A DNA stretch of 6,524 bases from Ignavibacteriales bacterium (GTDB lineage Bacteria; Bacteroidota; Ignavibacteria; Ignavibacteriales; Melioribacteraceae). Under the pieces are notes generated by a model that saw nothing but the letters and a program-made list of their open reading frames with translations, was not told the origin of the DNA and did not search any database. This document shows positions 1 to 6,505 of the stretch, piece by piece. The first letter of the stretch is position 1. The number at the start of each line of letters is the position of its first letter. The translations under genes and the position numbers were made by a program. Where the stretch lies: assembly GCA_027080245.1 (NCBI GenBank), contig JALWSN010000254.1, positions 1-6,524 on the forward strand. The letters run 5' to 3'.

Positions 1-2626
1 CCGTTTGAATTTTAAATTCGGGGCTTTCGATCAATTCGCATTGCAAAAGTTCCTCCACGGCTTCCAACATCGAACCGCTTGAATTAACGATTATTTTGGC
101 AAGCTCTTGAACATAATCTTTGTCCTGAAGTTCCTCTAAAATCAACTGCCCCGAGTTTTGAATTACCGAAAGCGGATTTTTTAGATTGTGGGAAACAACG
201 CGCAAAAGCTCGGATTTTTCGGCGTTGATTTTTTCAAGTTTTTCATTTGCCTGCTTAATTTCGTTAGTTCTTTCTTCAATTAATTTCTGAAGTTTTTTTT
301 CTTTATTCTTAAGCTGGTAGTTTCTTACTTTTATCGACGCGGCGATCAAAGCAATTAAAATAATAATACCAAGAATCTTAAATAACCACGTTTGGTAAAA
401 ACGAGGCAACACTTTTAATTTCATTTTAACCAGTTCATCCCGGTTGTTTTCAGCGTTCAATTCCGCGGCTTCAATTTCGTAATCCCCGTTAGGAATATTT
501 ACAAGATTGTAGGCTCTATTATTTTCAAGAGTAATCCAATCGTCGATGTAACCTTTTATTCTAAACTTAATTTTAACGCTTGAGGGTTTGTAAAATTTAA
601 TGGCGGAAAAATGAAGCGTAACGTTGTTCTTATCGTTTGGCACCACAATAACCGAATCGTTTTGGTAGATTTTATTATTAACCGTTACCCTGTCGATAAA
701 GACCTTATTGTAATTAAAGCCCAACTTATTGATCGAAGGCTCCACAGCCACAATCCCGTTCATTGACGGGAACAAAAGCGTGCCGTCACGCAATTTAACC
801 GAGGCGCAATTGTTGTTGCCGTTAAACTCGTCTGTTAAGAGTCCGTCTTCCGTCGTAAAAACAGTATTACAAATTTTCGAAATATTACCCTCAAAAAAAT
901 CGAGCAATTCGCTTTTTTTAACCCGAGCAAGTCCCTTGTTCGACGGAAGCCAAAAATAGCCATCGTCGTCTTCCATTATTGACAGTACGGTATTACTGAA
1001 CAATCCGTCTTTTTGTGTAATTAAATGAACTTTATTTTGGTAATAAGCGATCAATCCCTGCCCGTAGGTTCCAATCCACATTCTGCCCGTTTTGTCGAAA
1101 TAAATATCGCCGCAGTTGTAAGTTTTAAAAGTGGGGGGCAATTTAAGTTCAAAAAATTTGTTGTTTTTGAAATAGGCGACGCCGTTGTTTGTGGTAACCC
1201 ACAATGTGCCGTCGGGCGCTTGCGCGATTGCTTTAATGTGATTGTTGCACAAACCGTCTTTGGTTGTAAAAATTTTAAGCTTCCCGTTTTTAATGTAATT
1301 CAATCCCCATTTGGTTCCGATCCAGTAATTCAAACTATCGTCCTGAAAAAAAGCTAAAATGGATTTGTTTGAAAGCTTCCCGTTAAATTTCGCGGGGGAA
1401 AATCCTTTGCCGTTCCAGCTTGCTAAGCCGTTAAAATAACCGCCGCACCAAAATTTATTAGTTCTGTCTTCGTAAATAGTGAAAATGAAATTGTCCGTTA
1501 ATCCTTGAAGTTTCGAAAAGTCCGAAATTTTGCCATTTGAAAATCTTAAAACTCCTTTGGTAAAAGTTCCCGCCCAAACTTCGCCGTTTTTCCTCTGGTA
1601 AATAGAGAAAAATTCGTTATCGAATCCACTTAACTTTATTCTGATGGGGAAAATTTTTCTCTCGGTAAACCTGAACAATCCTTTGTTAAAAGTCCCAACC
1701 CAAATATTGCCGCCCTTATCTTCAAAAACTTTTAGAATTGGCGTCCTCAAATCGTAGCGGTTAAAGACGCAATTAGAATATTCAAGATTAATGAACAACC
1801 CATTGTAAGCCGAACCAACCCACAATCTCTTTTTCGAATCGCTAAACAAGTAGGTAATTTCGTTTGAGCGGTAAATTGAAACGGGCTGGAAGCTAACTTG
1901 ATTGTGCTTCAACAAATACAAGCCTGTGGAGCTTCCAATCCAATAGGCTCCCATTTTGTCGCTGATAATTGAATTAACAATCTTCCCCTCGAACTGTTTA
2001 ATTTCGGCAAATTTACCGTTGCTTAAAACGTAAAGCCCATTTGTGGTTCCAACTAAAATTTCATTCGGGTTGTAGACATTTAAGGAGAGCAAACGAATTT
2101 GAGATGCCGGCGCGGGAAATTCTTGAGCCTTTCCATTGCTAAGCATTACTATTTTGGCATCGGCAGCAACCCAAAGTCGATTGTATCGATCGATTTTCAA
2201 ATCGTTAATATTTTGCCCTACGATATTTGTCTTTGAAGAAAAATTAAAAAATTTATTGTTGTGTAAATAAAACAACCCTTCATTAAGACCCGCAATCCAC
2301 AGCCCGCCGTTTTTGTCTTTTGCAAGCGCCCGAAACCTTTTAGGCAAAGGAATGTTGGCATTTTCCGAATTGTAAATAACGAAATCAAATCCGTCGAATC
2401 GTACCAACCCGTTCAATGTGGCAAGCCACAAATAACCGTCGTCGGTTTGGGCAATATCCTGAATAGAATTTTGCGGCAATCCATCTCTCGTTGTCCAATG
2501 CTTTACGACGAACTCAGCGTTAATGCCGGTCAAATCTGAATAACGGGAAATAAACTTGCTTTGAGCCGAAATAGAAACTCCGCTCCACAGGAGTAAAAGA
2601 GGAAATAGCTTTGTAAGCTTGCTCAT
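1..2626 (-). CDS. Two-propeller (Reg_prop/Y_Y_Y) sensor histidine kinase, C-terminus cut by the window edge
   Basis: About 875 codons are present and the gene is open at the left edge. The ATG at 2626 begins MSKLTKLFPLLLLWSGVSIS, a signal peptide. Residues about 43-630 carry 14 repeats of the Reg_prop type (for example LWLATLNGL, LWIAGLNEGL, YWIGSSTGL, LWVGSAYNGL, IWVGTFNKGL, MWIGTYGQGL). Fourteen blades fit two seven-bladed propellers, the known build of periplasmic HTCS-type sensors. A Y_Y_Y domain follows (about 665-735, YNLVNIPNGDYEIEAAELN), then one membrane helix (about 747-767, WLFKILGIIILIALIAAS), a coiled coil (about 770-803) and a HisKA domain. Its H-box is SHNLKNPLSVI, with the phospho-accepting His at residue 813 (bases 188-190). 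The frame is the same at both ends, so no net frameshift is present. The ATPase domain, and any receiver or DNA-binding domain, must lie past the edge. By family knowledge the propellers sense an external ligand, often a saccharide; the ligand here is unknown. No Shine-Dalgarno sequence is obvious before the ATG. Confidence 0.94.
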   Translation of the reverse strand, partial: MSKLTKLFPLLLLWSGVSISAQSKFISRYSDLTGINAEFVVKHWTTRDGLPQNSIQDIAQTDDGYLWLATLNGLVRFDGFDFVIYNSENANIPLPKRFRALAKDKNGGLWIAGLNEGLFYLHNNKFFNFSSKTNIVGQNINDLKIDRYNRLWVAADAKIVMLSNGKAQEFPAPASQIRLLSLNVYNPNEILVGTTNGLYVLSNGKFAEIKQFEGKIVNSIISDKMGAYWIGSSTGLYLLKHNQVSFQPVSIYRSNEITYLFSDSKKRLWVGSAYNGLFINLEYSNCVFNRYDLRTPILKVFEDKGGNIWVGTFNKGLFRFTERKIFPIRIKLSGFDNEFFSIYQRKNGEVWAGTFTKGVLRFSNGKISDFSKLQGLTDNFIFTIYEDRTNKFWCGGYFNGLASWNGKGFSPAKFNGKLSNKSILAFFQDDSLNYWIGTKWGLNYIKNGKLKIFTTKDGLCNNHIKAIAQAPDGTLWVTTNNGVAYFKNNKFFELKLPPTFKTYNCGDIYFDKTGRMWIGTYGQGLIAYYQNKVHLITQKDGLFSNTVLSIMEDDDGYFWLPSNKGLARVKKSELLDFFEGNISKICNTVFTTEDGLLTDEFNGNNNCASVKLRDGTLLFPSMNGIVAVEPSINKLGFNYNKVFIDRVTVNNKIYQNDSVIVVPNDKNNVTLHFSAIKFYKPSSVKIKFRIKGYIDDWITLENNRAYNLVNIPNGDYEIEAAELNAENNRDELVKMKLKVLPRFYQTWLFKILGIIILIALIAASIKVRNYQLKNKEKKLQKLIEERTNEIKQANEKLEKINAEKSELLRVVSHNLKNPLSVIQNSGQLILEELQDKDYVQELAKIIVNSSGSMLEAVEELLQCELIESPEFKIQT

Positions 2627-2696
2627 TACAAAACAAATAAAATTAAAAGATATTTTTAATATTAATAAAATCTGATGTTAAAAGATAATTATTTAT

Positions 2697-2725
2697 TTTT
2701 TAGAATTCAGCTCTATGTTTCTCAA
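2697..2725 (-). promoter_or_regulatory. Candidate sigma70-like promoter for the kinase gene
   Basis: On the minus strand TTGAGA (2720-2725, five of six to TTGACA) is followed after 17 bases by TAAAAA (2697-2702, four of six to TATAAT). It lies about 70 bases upstream of the kinase ATG and just after the terminator of the preceding gene, which is where a promoter is expected. The surrounding sequence is very AT-rich, so chance matches are easy, and Bacteroidota-type primary sigma factors can use other motifs. The call is tentative. Confidence 0.3.
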
Positions 2726-2751
2726 AAAAATCGTGGAAAATTCATTTAATT

Positions 2752-2786
2752 GTAAAAACAAAAAAGGCGCCGAAACCGACGCCTTT
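2752..2786 (-). terminator. Rho-independent terminator of the T9SS cargo gene
   Basis: Read on the minus strand, AAAGGCG (2780-2786) pairs with CGCCTTT (2763-2769). Two further inner pairs follow a single mismatch, closing a short loop. The stem is followed at once by a T-rich run (TTTTGTTTTTACA). It lies 33-67 bases past the TAG of the 807-codon gene and before the kinase gene. This suggests the two same-strand genes are not one simple operon. Confidence 0.8.
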
Positions 2787-2818
2787 GTAAAACCGTGAAA
2801 TTTGTAATTGATTTTAAT

Positions 2819-5242
2819 CTACTTCATTAAAACCATCTTTCTAACTTTGGAAAATCCGCCTGCGTTCAATCTGTAAAAATAAATTCCGCTTGGCAAATTA
2901 CCGGCGTTAAATTGTACGGAATAATTACCCGGTTTTTGTTGAGAATTAACAAGCATTCTAACTTGCCTGCCCAAAACGTCGTAGATTTTTAATGTAACAT
3001 TCAGAGGCTCTGTTAATTGCGTTTTTGCAACCGGCACGGAATATTCAATTGTAGTAGTGGGATTAAAAGGATTCGGATAATTTTGAGAAAGCGTAAATTT
3101 CTCCGGCAGCGAGTTCACATCCTCTTTAACGGCGGTAGTTTTATTTGGATGCAAATAGAGTCCCGTTCCCGTGCCAACCAAAAGGTCGTCGTAGTAAATG
3201 AAATTTATTTCCGTTCCAACGGGGTAACTGTAGAACAGGGACCACGAGGAAGCAGAAGCAGAGTGCAAGTAAATGTTATTGTTAACGGCAATGTAAATAT
3301 CGCCGGTCGGAGAGAAAGTAATGGAGCGGGCAATTTTGTCATCCGGGCTAAAGCCGTAACTTGGAACAGCTTTCCAGTAAGTGTCTCCCACGGCTTTTTT
3401 GTAGATTGTCGGATTACTGCCGCTAACGTCCGTGCCGCAGGCGTACAAAGTGTCTTTAGGGGATTTAGCCAAATCGTAAATGGTAGCGGCAATTGGATAC
3501 GAAGCGCTCGTGTACAAATCCTGTGTGACGGTCCAGCTTCCGGGCGAAGTCTCTTCCATTCTGTAAACTCCGTTAACGGTAGTGGAAAAGCTGGCATCGT
3601 GGTCTACGCCAACATAAAGAACCGTGTTACCGCCTTCCCTTGTTACAACAATGTCGTTAACGTCTATTCCGTCGGGAATAACCGAGCTTGTTATTTGCGT
3701 CCAGGTCCACGTACCGCCGCTATTTTCCCCAACGAACACGGCGCCGTAATGTTGGGTGGTTTCGTTGAAATCTTCGTCGTCGTAAAGTCCGATGAAAATT
3801 CTTTCCGTGGAAGAGCCGTGGTCGATTGCAATGGCGGAGATTCTCACTCCGTATGTCCACGTCCAGTGAGGGAAAGGCGAGCCTAATTCGGCGTCAAAAA
3901 TTTTCGTCCAGCTTGCCGGGTCGCTTGCCGAGCCTCTGGCAGATTCGTACTTGTAAAGCTTTCCGCCCGTGTTGCCGGCGTAAGCCACATCCCCGCTTGT
4001 GTCGCTTATTGCCGTTGAGTAAGGGTAAGAATCTCCGTTCGGCCAAATAGGCGAGCTCCACGTTGGCGAGGATGTGTCGTAATCGTACACGTACCAGATT
4101 CCGGACTTCGAGGCTACAAAAGCCTTGGATTTGCCTTTGTTCATTCCTAGGGCTTTAACCTGCACGGCCTGAATTCCGTCGTTTGTTTCCGTGGTTGAAT
4201 TGGTGGCGAAATCATAGATACCCATTCCCCAGTCGGTTCTAACGTAAGCATATGCCGGGTGAGCGGGATCACCTTCGATGGCTCCGTCGGCTCTGCCACT
4301 TCCAAATTTCCAGGTAGAGCCTTTGTCCCCGCTTGCAACCCTGCTGTAGTAGATGTAATAATTCGAACTACTGCCAACAATGGAGAAATCGCCCCTGCCA
4401 ATATCCTCGGTTACCGAGTTAATTGTCCAGGGGTCTCCGTCTTTGTCGGTGTAAGCTATCCAGGCTTTGAAAGAAGAAGAGTTGCCCTCGTACGCTGCCG
4501 TGTAAATTCTGCCGTCGGGCGCAATGCCCATTGCCACGTATTCGTGTCCCGAGCTTGTCAAATCAGTGGTGGTTATTTTGCTGAATATTGTTGAAGAACT
4601 AAAGGAGTTGTAAGCGTCGGAAGATTCGTAAATTGAAGGCGAAACGCCGGGCACAAACACGTAAACTTTGCCGGTAGCGGGGTTAATCATGATTCTGATT
4701 TTAAAGGTGGGCGACCACGAAGCGCCATATTCTACGGTAACGTTGTTTATTGTTCCAACGCTTCCCGAAGAGGAAATAGGCGCGTAGTACATTATTTCGT
4801 CTGGTCCAACTTTTTTAATGTAAAACAAATATCCGTTAAAAGCTTCAAGTGCTTCAACGAAATCTTTGTCCACTGTGTAAGCCGAGCCGGAAGTAACATC
4901 CGCGCCCCACAATCCGCCGGATTCGAAAGCGGCAAAAATGTAATGAGAATTTTCGTCAGCCGCTAAAAATTTAATGTAATCAGTGTTAGCCGAAACGTCG
5001 AAATCGGGAACCACCTGATAGGAAGTAAAACTTGGCGAGCCTGACGCGTAAGAAACATCAGCGTAAAAAAGCGCATTAGCGGCTCTCGTGGCAATGAAAA
5101 CGCGCGTGGTATCCGCTGATAATTTAATTGCTTCAGTTTCTTCGATGTACCCGCCGCTTACCGGTTCGGCGGTGGGCACATGCTGTGCAAATGTTAAACC
5201 GGTTAACATTAAAACTAAAATAAAAATTACTTTCTCTCTCAT
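2819..5242 (-). CDS. Secreted T9SS-sorted protein with a propeller-like body, function unknown
   Basis: The 807-residue protein starts with a signal peptide (MREKVIFILVLMLTGLTFA, probable cleavage after Ala19). It ends with a type A T9SS sorting domain at about residues 711-807: LPEKFTLSQNYPNPFNPTT, LKIYDVLGRQV, LPSGIYFYRLNAGG, KMVLMK. It should therefore cross the inner membrane by Sec and the outer membrane by T9SS, and then be released or anchored at the surface. The body (about 20-710) is rich in Ser, Thr, Gly, Tyr and Trp. It contains recurring strand-turn units with a late Trp (DPWTIN 272, STWKF 311, PTWSS 395, ASWTKI 445, GTWTWT 512, GSWTVT 570, TYWKAV 623, SSWSLF 667), spaced about 40-85 residues apart. 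This resembles divergent BNR/Asp-box or similar beta-propeller blades. No catalytic motif was recognised. An 11-residue stretch (VAKTQLTEPLN) separates the first strands of the sorting domain. A ribosome-binding site, AAGGA at 5249-5253, supports the start. A long plus-strand reading frame over 3017-3886 is its antisense shadow. Confidence 0.92.
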   Translation of the reverse strand: MREKVIFILVLMLTGLTFAQHVPTAEPVSGGYIEETEAIKLSADTTRVFIATRAANALFYADVSYASGSPSFTSYQVVPDFDVSANTDYIKFLAADENSHYIFAAFESGGLWGADVTSGSAYTVDKDFVEALEAFNGYLFYIKKVGPDEIMYYAPISSSGSVGTINNVTVEYGASWSPTFKIRIMINPATGKVYVFVPGVSPSIYESSDAYNSFSSSTIFSKITTTDLTSSGHEYVAMGIAPDGRIYTAAYEGNSSSFKAWIAYTDKDGDPWTINSVTEDIGRGDFSIVGSSSNYYIYYSRVASGDKGSTWKFGSGRADGAIEGDPAHPAYAYVRTDWGMGIYDFATNSTTETNDGIQAVQVKALGMNKGKSKAFVASKSGIWYVYDYDTSSPTWSSPIWPNGDSYPYSTAISDTSGDVAYAGNTGGKLYKYESARGSASDPASWTKIFDAELGSPFPHWTWTYGVRISAIAIDHGSSTERIFIGLYDDEDFNETTQHYGAVFVGENSGGTWTWTQITSSVIPDGIDVNDIVVTREGGNTVLYVGVDHDASFSTTVNGVYRMEETSPGSWTVTQDLYTSASYPIAATIYDLAKSPKDTLYACGTDVSGSNPTIYKKAVGDTYWKAVPSYGFSPDDKIARSITFSPTGDIYIAVNNNIYLHSASASSWSLFYSYPVGTEINFIYYDDLLVGTGTGLYLHPNKTTAVKEDVNSLPEKFTLSQNYPNPFNPTTTIEYSVPVAKTQLTEPLNVTLKIYDVLGRQVRMLVNSQQKPGNYSVQFNAGNLPSGIYFYRLNAGGFSKVRKMVLMK
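2822..3112 (-). other. Region encoding the T9SS C-terminal sorting domain
   Basis: These codons, about residues 711-807 of the secreted protein, form the conserved Por secretion/T9SS type A sorting module. The signature blocks are QNYPNPFNPTTTIEYSVP, VTLKIYDVLGRQVRMLV, PGNYSVQFNAGNLPSGIYFY and the terminal basic-hydrophobic KVRKMVLMK. In characterised T9SS systems this domain is recognised by the secretion machinery and usually removed after export. It is the best taxonomic marker in the window. Confidence 0.9.
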
Positions 5243-5248
5243 TAGTTT

Positions 5249-5253
5249 TCCTT
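5249..5253 (-). promoter_or_regulatory. Ribosome-binding site of the T9SS cargo gene
   Basis: AAGGA on the minus strand lies six bases before the ATG at 5242 (AAGGAAAACTAATG). It supports this start, which also gives a complete signal peptide. Confidence 0.6.
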
Positions 5254-5302
5254 GTTTGTTAAAAATTTAATTTCAATTTAATAAATCTACTCGCTAAAAA
5301 AT

Positions 5303-5316
5303 GTGATTTTAATCAT
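5303..5316. promoter_or_regulatory. Candidate FNR/CRP-family operator upstream of the T9SS cargo gene
   Basis: The sequence GTGATTTTAATCAT contains the perfect arms TGAT and ATCA separated by four bases, the geometry of FNR-type boxes (TTGAT-N4-ATCAA). Only the outermost base of each arm departs from the consensus. It lies about 60-75 bases before the cargo start codon, a sensible place for a regulator site. The region is AT-rich and no regulator gene is seen, so this is a suggestion only. Confidence 0.25.
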
Positions 5317-5356
5317 TCACTTCTTTTATAAAACACAACTATGTAACATTGCTTCG

Positions 5357-5376
5357 AAAAGAGTAAAATCCCTTTT
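5357..5376 (-). terminator. Weak hairpin downstream of the DsrE-like gene
   Basis: On the minus strand AAAAGGG pairs with CTCTTTT (one G-T wobble) around the loop ATTTTA. It lies about 93-112 bases after the stop of the DsrE-like gene. The 3' arm ends in four T residues but no longer T-run follows, so it is at best a weak terminator. It may simply reflect the AT-rich spacer. Confidence 0.2.
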
Positions 5377-5468
5377 AGTATTTTATTAATTGGGGCAAAT
5401 TTTTAATCGCCGAGAACAAGACACGAAAGAAATAAGGAAAGAAAAAGTCAGCTAAAAATTTTTTGAGT

Positions 5469-5804
5469 TTACCATACCATCGGAATAAAACCGTCGTTAA
5501 TTAAGTTTGTGATTTTTTCCCCAACGTACTCAACCTCAAGCCCTAATTTTTTAAGCTCATCGGTGTTGCCGTCTCTATCGGCAATAAATTTGCAGGCAAT
5601 CGGCGTTCCTTTTAATTCAACGAAGTCGTTTAAATACTCCCTCATCTTTTCGCTTTTAGCTATTAATTTTTCGGAAGGTCCGAAGAAAAAAAGCTCCAAA
5701 GATTCAACCCAACCGTTAAGAAACGTATTGTAAGCAAACATTAAACCAGTTAAAGCTTTTTCTTCTTCTTCAGTACTGATTATCACCAACAGTTTTTTGT
5801 TCAT
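5469..5804 (-). CDS. DsrE-superfamily protein (small sulfur-relay-like fold)
   Basis: The 111-residue soluble protein has no signal peptide. It opens with a beta strand (KKLLVIIST) and a helix (EEEEKALTGLMFAYNTFLNG), followed by LELFFFGPSEKLI, a helix, and GTPIACKFIADRDG with the protein's only cysteine at residue 71. It ends with LKKLGLEVEYVGEKITNLI and GFIPMVW. The FFGP strand, a mid-protein Cys strand and a closing 'L(I) .. GF' segment are characteristic of stand-alone DsrE-like proteins of about 110-120 residues. In TusD/DsrE the equivalent region bears the sulfur-accepting cysteine; whether Cys71 has that role here is inference. No tus, dsr, rhodanese or TusA partner is in the window, so the physiological role is open. 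The start is supported by CAGGAG six bases before the ATG, the clearest Shine-Dalgarno in the window. It is divergent from the gene at 5936 and 226 bases upstream of the same-strand T9SS gene. Confidence 0.78.
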   Translation of the reverse strand: MNKKLLVIISTEEEEKALTGLMFAYNTFLNGWVESLELFFFGPSEKLIAKSEKMREYLNDFVELKGTPIACKFIADRDGNTDELKKLGLEVEYVGEKITNLINDGFIPMVW

Positions 5805-5810
5805 TTTAAT

Positions 5811-5816
5811 CTCCTG
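5811..5816 (-). promoter_or_regulatory. Ribosome-binding site of the DsrE-like gene
   Basis: CAGGAG on the minus strand sits six bases before the ATG at 5804 and fixes the start. The kinase gene and the 90-codon gene, in contrast, show no clear Shine-Dalgarno sequence. Confidence 0.75.
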
Positions 5817-5858
5817 ATTTATTTTTTATTTGACAATTATTGCTGGCAACAAATTTTA

Positions 5859-5915
5859 TTTAAAGTAAATTTATTCATTTGTAAAATAATTTATCTCTGT
5901 TAAGTTTAAAGTAAA
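5859..5915. repeat. 11-bp direct repeat in the divergent promoter region
   Basis: TTTAAAGTAAA occurs at 5859-5869 and again, identically, at 5905-5915, 46 bases apart. Both copies lie in the 131-bp spacer between the divergent genes at 5469-5804 and 5936-6208. Paired direct repeats in such a place may bind a shared regulator, but in sequence this AT-rich a chance match is possible. Confidence 0.35.
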
Positions 5916-5935
5916 AAAATTAATTCTTTAACGAA

Positions 5936-6208
5936 ATGGCAACTTGGAAAAAAATAGAAAAACTTGGGTTCGTTAAAGCCGTGTTCCTTTACGGATTTAC
6001 ATGGGGAGCGTTAACAATTTTGTTCACCAATTTATTCGAGATAATATTTCTGTGGAATTTCAATTTTACAAATATTTTTAAAATCCACAGCTTGCTAAGC
6101 GATCTTTTTATTCTTATAATTGGTGGTCCTATTTACGGCGTCGTTTATTGGTTCCTGAATAAAAGAGCTTATTTGAAAAGATTAAACAGCTCTAGAACCC
6201 AGGAATAA
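5936..6208 (+). CDS. Small two-helix membrane protein of unknown family
   Basis: The 90-residue protein has two hydrophobic helices, about residues 12-34 (VKAVFLYGFTWGALTILF) and 53-74 (LSDLFILIIGGPIYGVVYWF). A short aromatic, Asn-rich segment (LWNFNFTNIFKIH) joins them. Lys-rich ends (WKKIEK at the N-terminus, NKRAYLKR at the C-terminus) predict that both termini are cytoplasmic, giving a membrane hairpin. Helix 2 holds a GGPIYG turn. I do not recognise the family. The first in-frame ATG after the stop at 5921-5923 was chosen; no strong ribosome-binding site precedes it, although the leader is A-rich, as is common in this lineage. It is divergent from the DsrE-like gene. Hydrophobic pattern, plausible topology and the absence of an overlapping gene support a real CDS; any function is unknown. 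Confidence 0.68.
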   Translation: MATWKKIEKLGFVKAVFLYGFTWGALTILFTNLFEIIFLWNFNFTNIFKIHSLLSDLFILIIGGPIYGVVYWFLNKRAYLKRLNSSRTQE

Positions 6209-6505
6209 CGGGACTTTAGCGTTTCAGAATTTATTTGTTCGATTATTATTTGCCAAACGCGCTTTGCAAAAAGCGGGGAATTGTTGTTTGTAAGATTAAG
6301 AAAAAATTTAATTCTTTCCTTATTTTAAAATGTTTCCTTGCTCCGGAGAAAAGAGACACTACAAATGTTTAACTAAAACAAGCATTCTCGCGATTTTTAG
6401 ACGAGCGAGCAAGTAAATTTTAAATTGCAATATTCATAGCATTATGTTATTTTAATAATAGCCGTCTGTCCTGTTTTTTAGAAATAGAATAAAATTGGGG
6501 CGAAA
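6209..6505. other. Gene-free AT-rich spacer
   Basis: No convincing gene or RNA is seen on either strand. It holds the hairpin at 6260-6275, a small imperfect hairpin (CTCGC 6387-6391 with GCGAG 6405-6409) and a weak promoter-like pair (TTGCAA 6425-6430, TATTTT 6448-6453, 17-base spacer) that could serve the possible gene at 6506. A 28-codon reading frame at 6330-6416 has no coding signature. Confidence 0.5.
6260..6275 (+). terminator. Possible terminator hairpin after the small membrane protein gene
   Basis: CGCTTT (6260-6265) and AAAGCG (6270-6275) form a perfect six-pair stem closed by a GCAA (GNRA) tetraloop, about 50 bases after the TAA at 6208. The following sequence, GGGAATTGTTGTTTG, is only moderately T-rich, so termination efficiency is doubtful. 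Confidence 0.35.

Noticed and set aside
729..1357. Two plus-strand reading frames (729-959 and 1025-1357) inside the kinase region
   Set aside because: They lie opposite codons for propeller repeats that read perfectly on the minus strand, so they are antisense shadows.
1..2626. Kinase as a pseudogene, because no complete frame is bounded within the window
   Set aside because: The frame is open from the ATG at 2626 to the left edge with all domains in register. It simply continues outside the window.
3017..3886. A 289-codon plus-strand reading frame opposite the T9SS gene
   Set aside because: It is antisense to a clear secreted protein with a signal peptide and sorting domain. Its translation is Arg- and Val-rich with no domain features, and the opposite strand's composition explains it.
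3205..4401. Minus-strand frames at 3205-3597 and 4147-4401, and plus-strand frames at 3826-4050 and 4259-4594
   Set aside because: All overlap the 807-codon gene in other frames, give Pro-, Arg- or Ser-rich translations without motifs and have no ribosome-binding sites.
5243..5468. A possible small RNA or gene in the AT-rich spacer between the DsrE-like and T9SS genes
   Set aside because: Apart from one weak hairpin and the operator-like motif, there is no promoter-terminator pair, conserved RNA fold or reading frame to support it.
5088..5733. Plus-strand frames at 5088-5270 and 5509-5733
   Set aside because: They lie opposite the signal-peptide region of the T9SS gene and the DsrE-like gene respectively. 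Their translations look like reverse-complement artefacts.
5830..5858. Perfect -35 box TTGACA at 5830-5835 on the plus strand, as a promoter for the 90-codon gene
   Set aside because: No acceptable -10 hexamer is found at a 16-18-base spacing (ATTTTA at 17, TTTTAT at 18), so it cannot be called a promoter.
6330..6416. A 28-codon plus-strand frame in the right-hand spacer
   Set aside because: It has no ribosome-binding site or recognisable feature, and its length is expected by chance.
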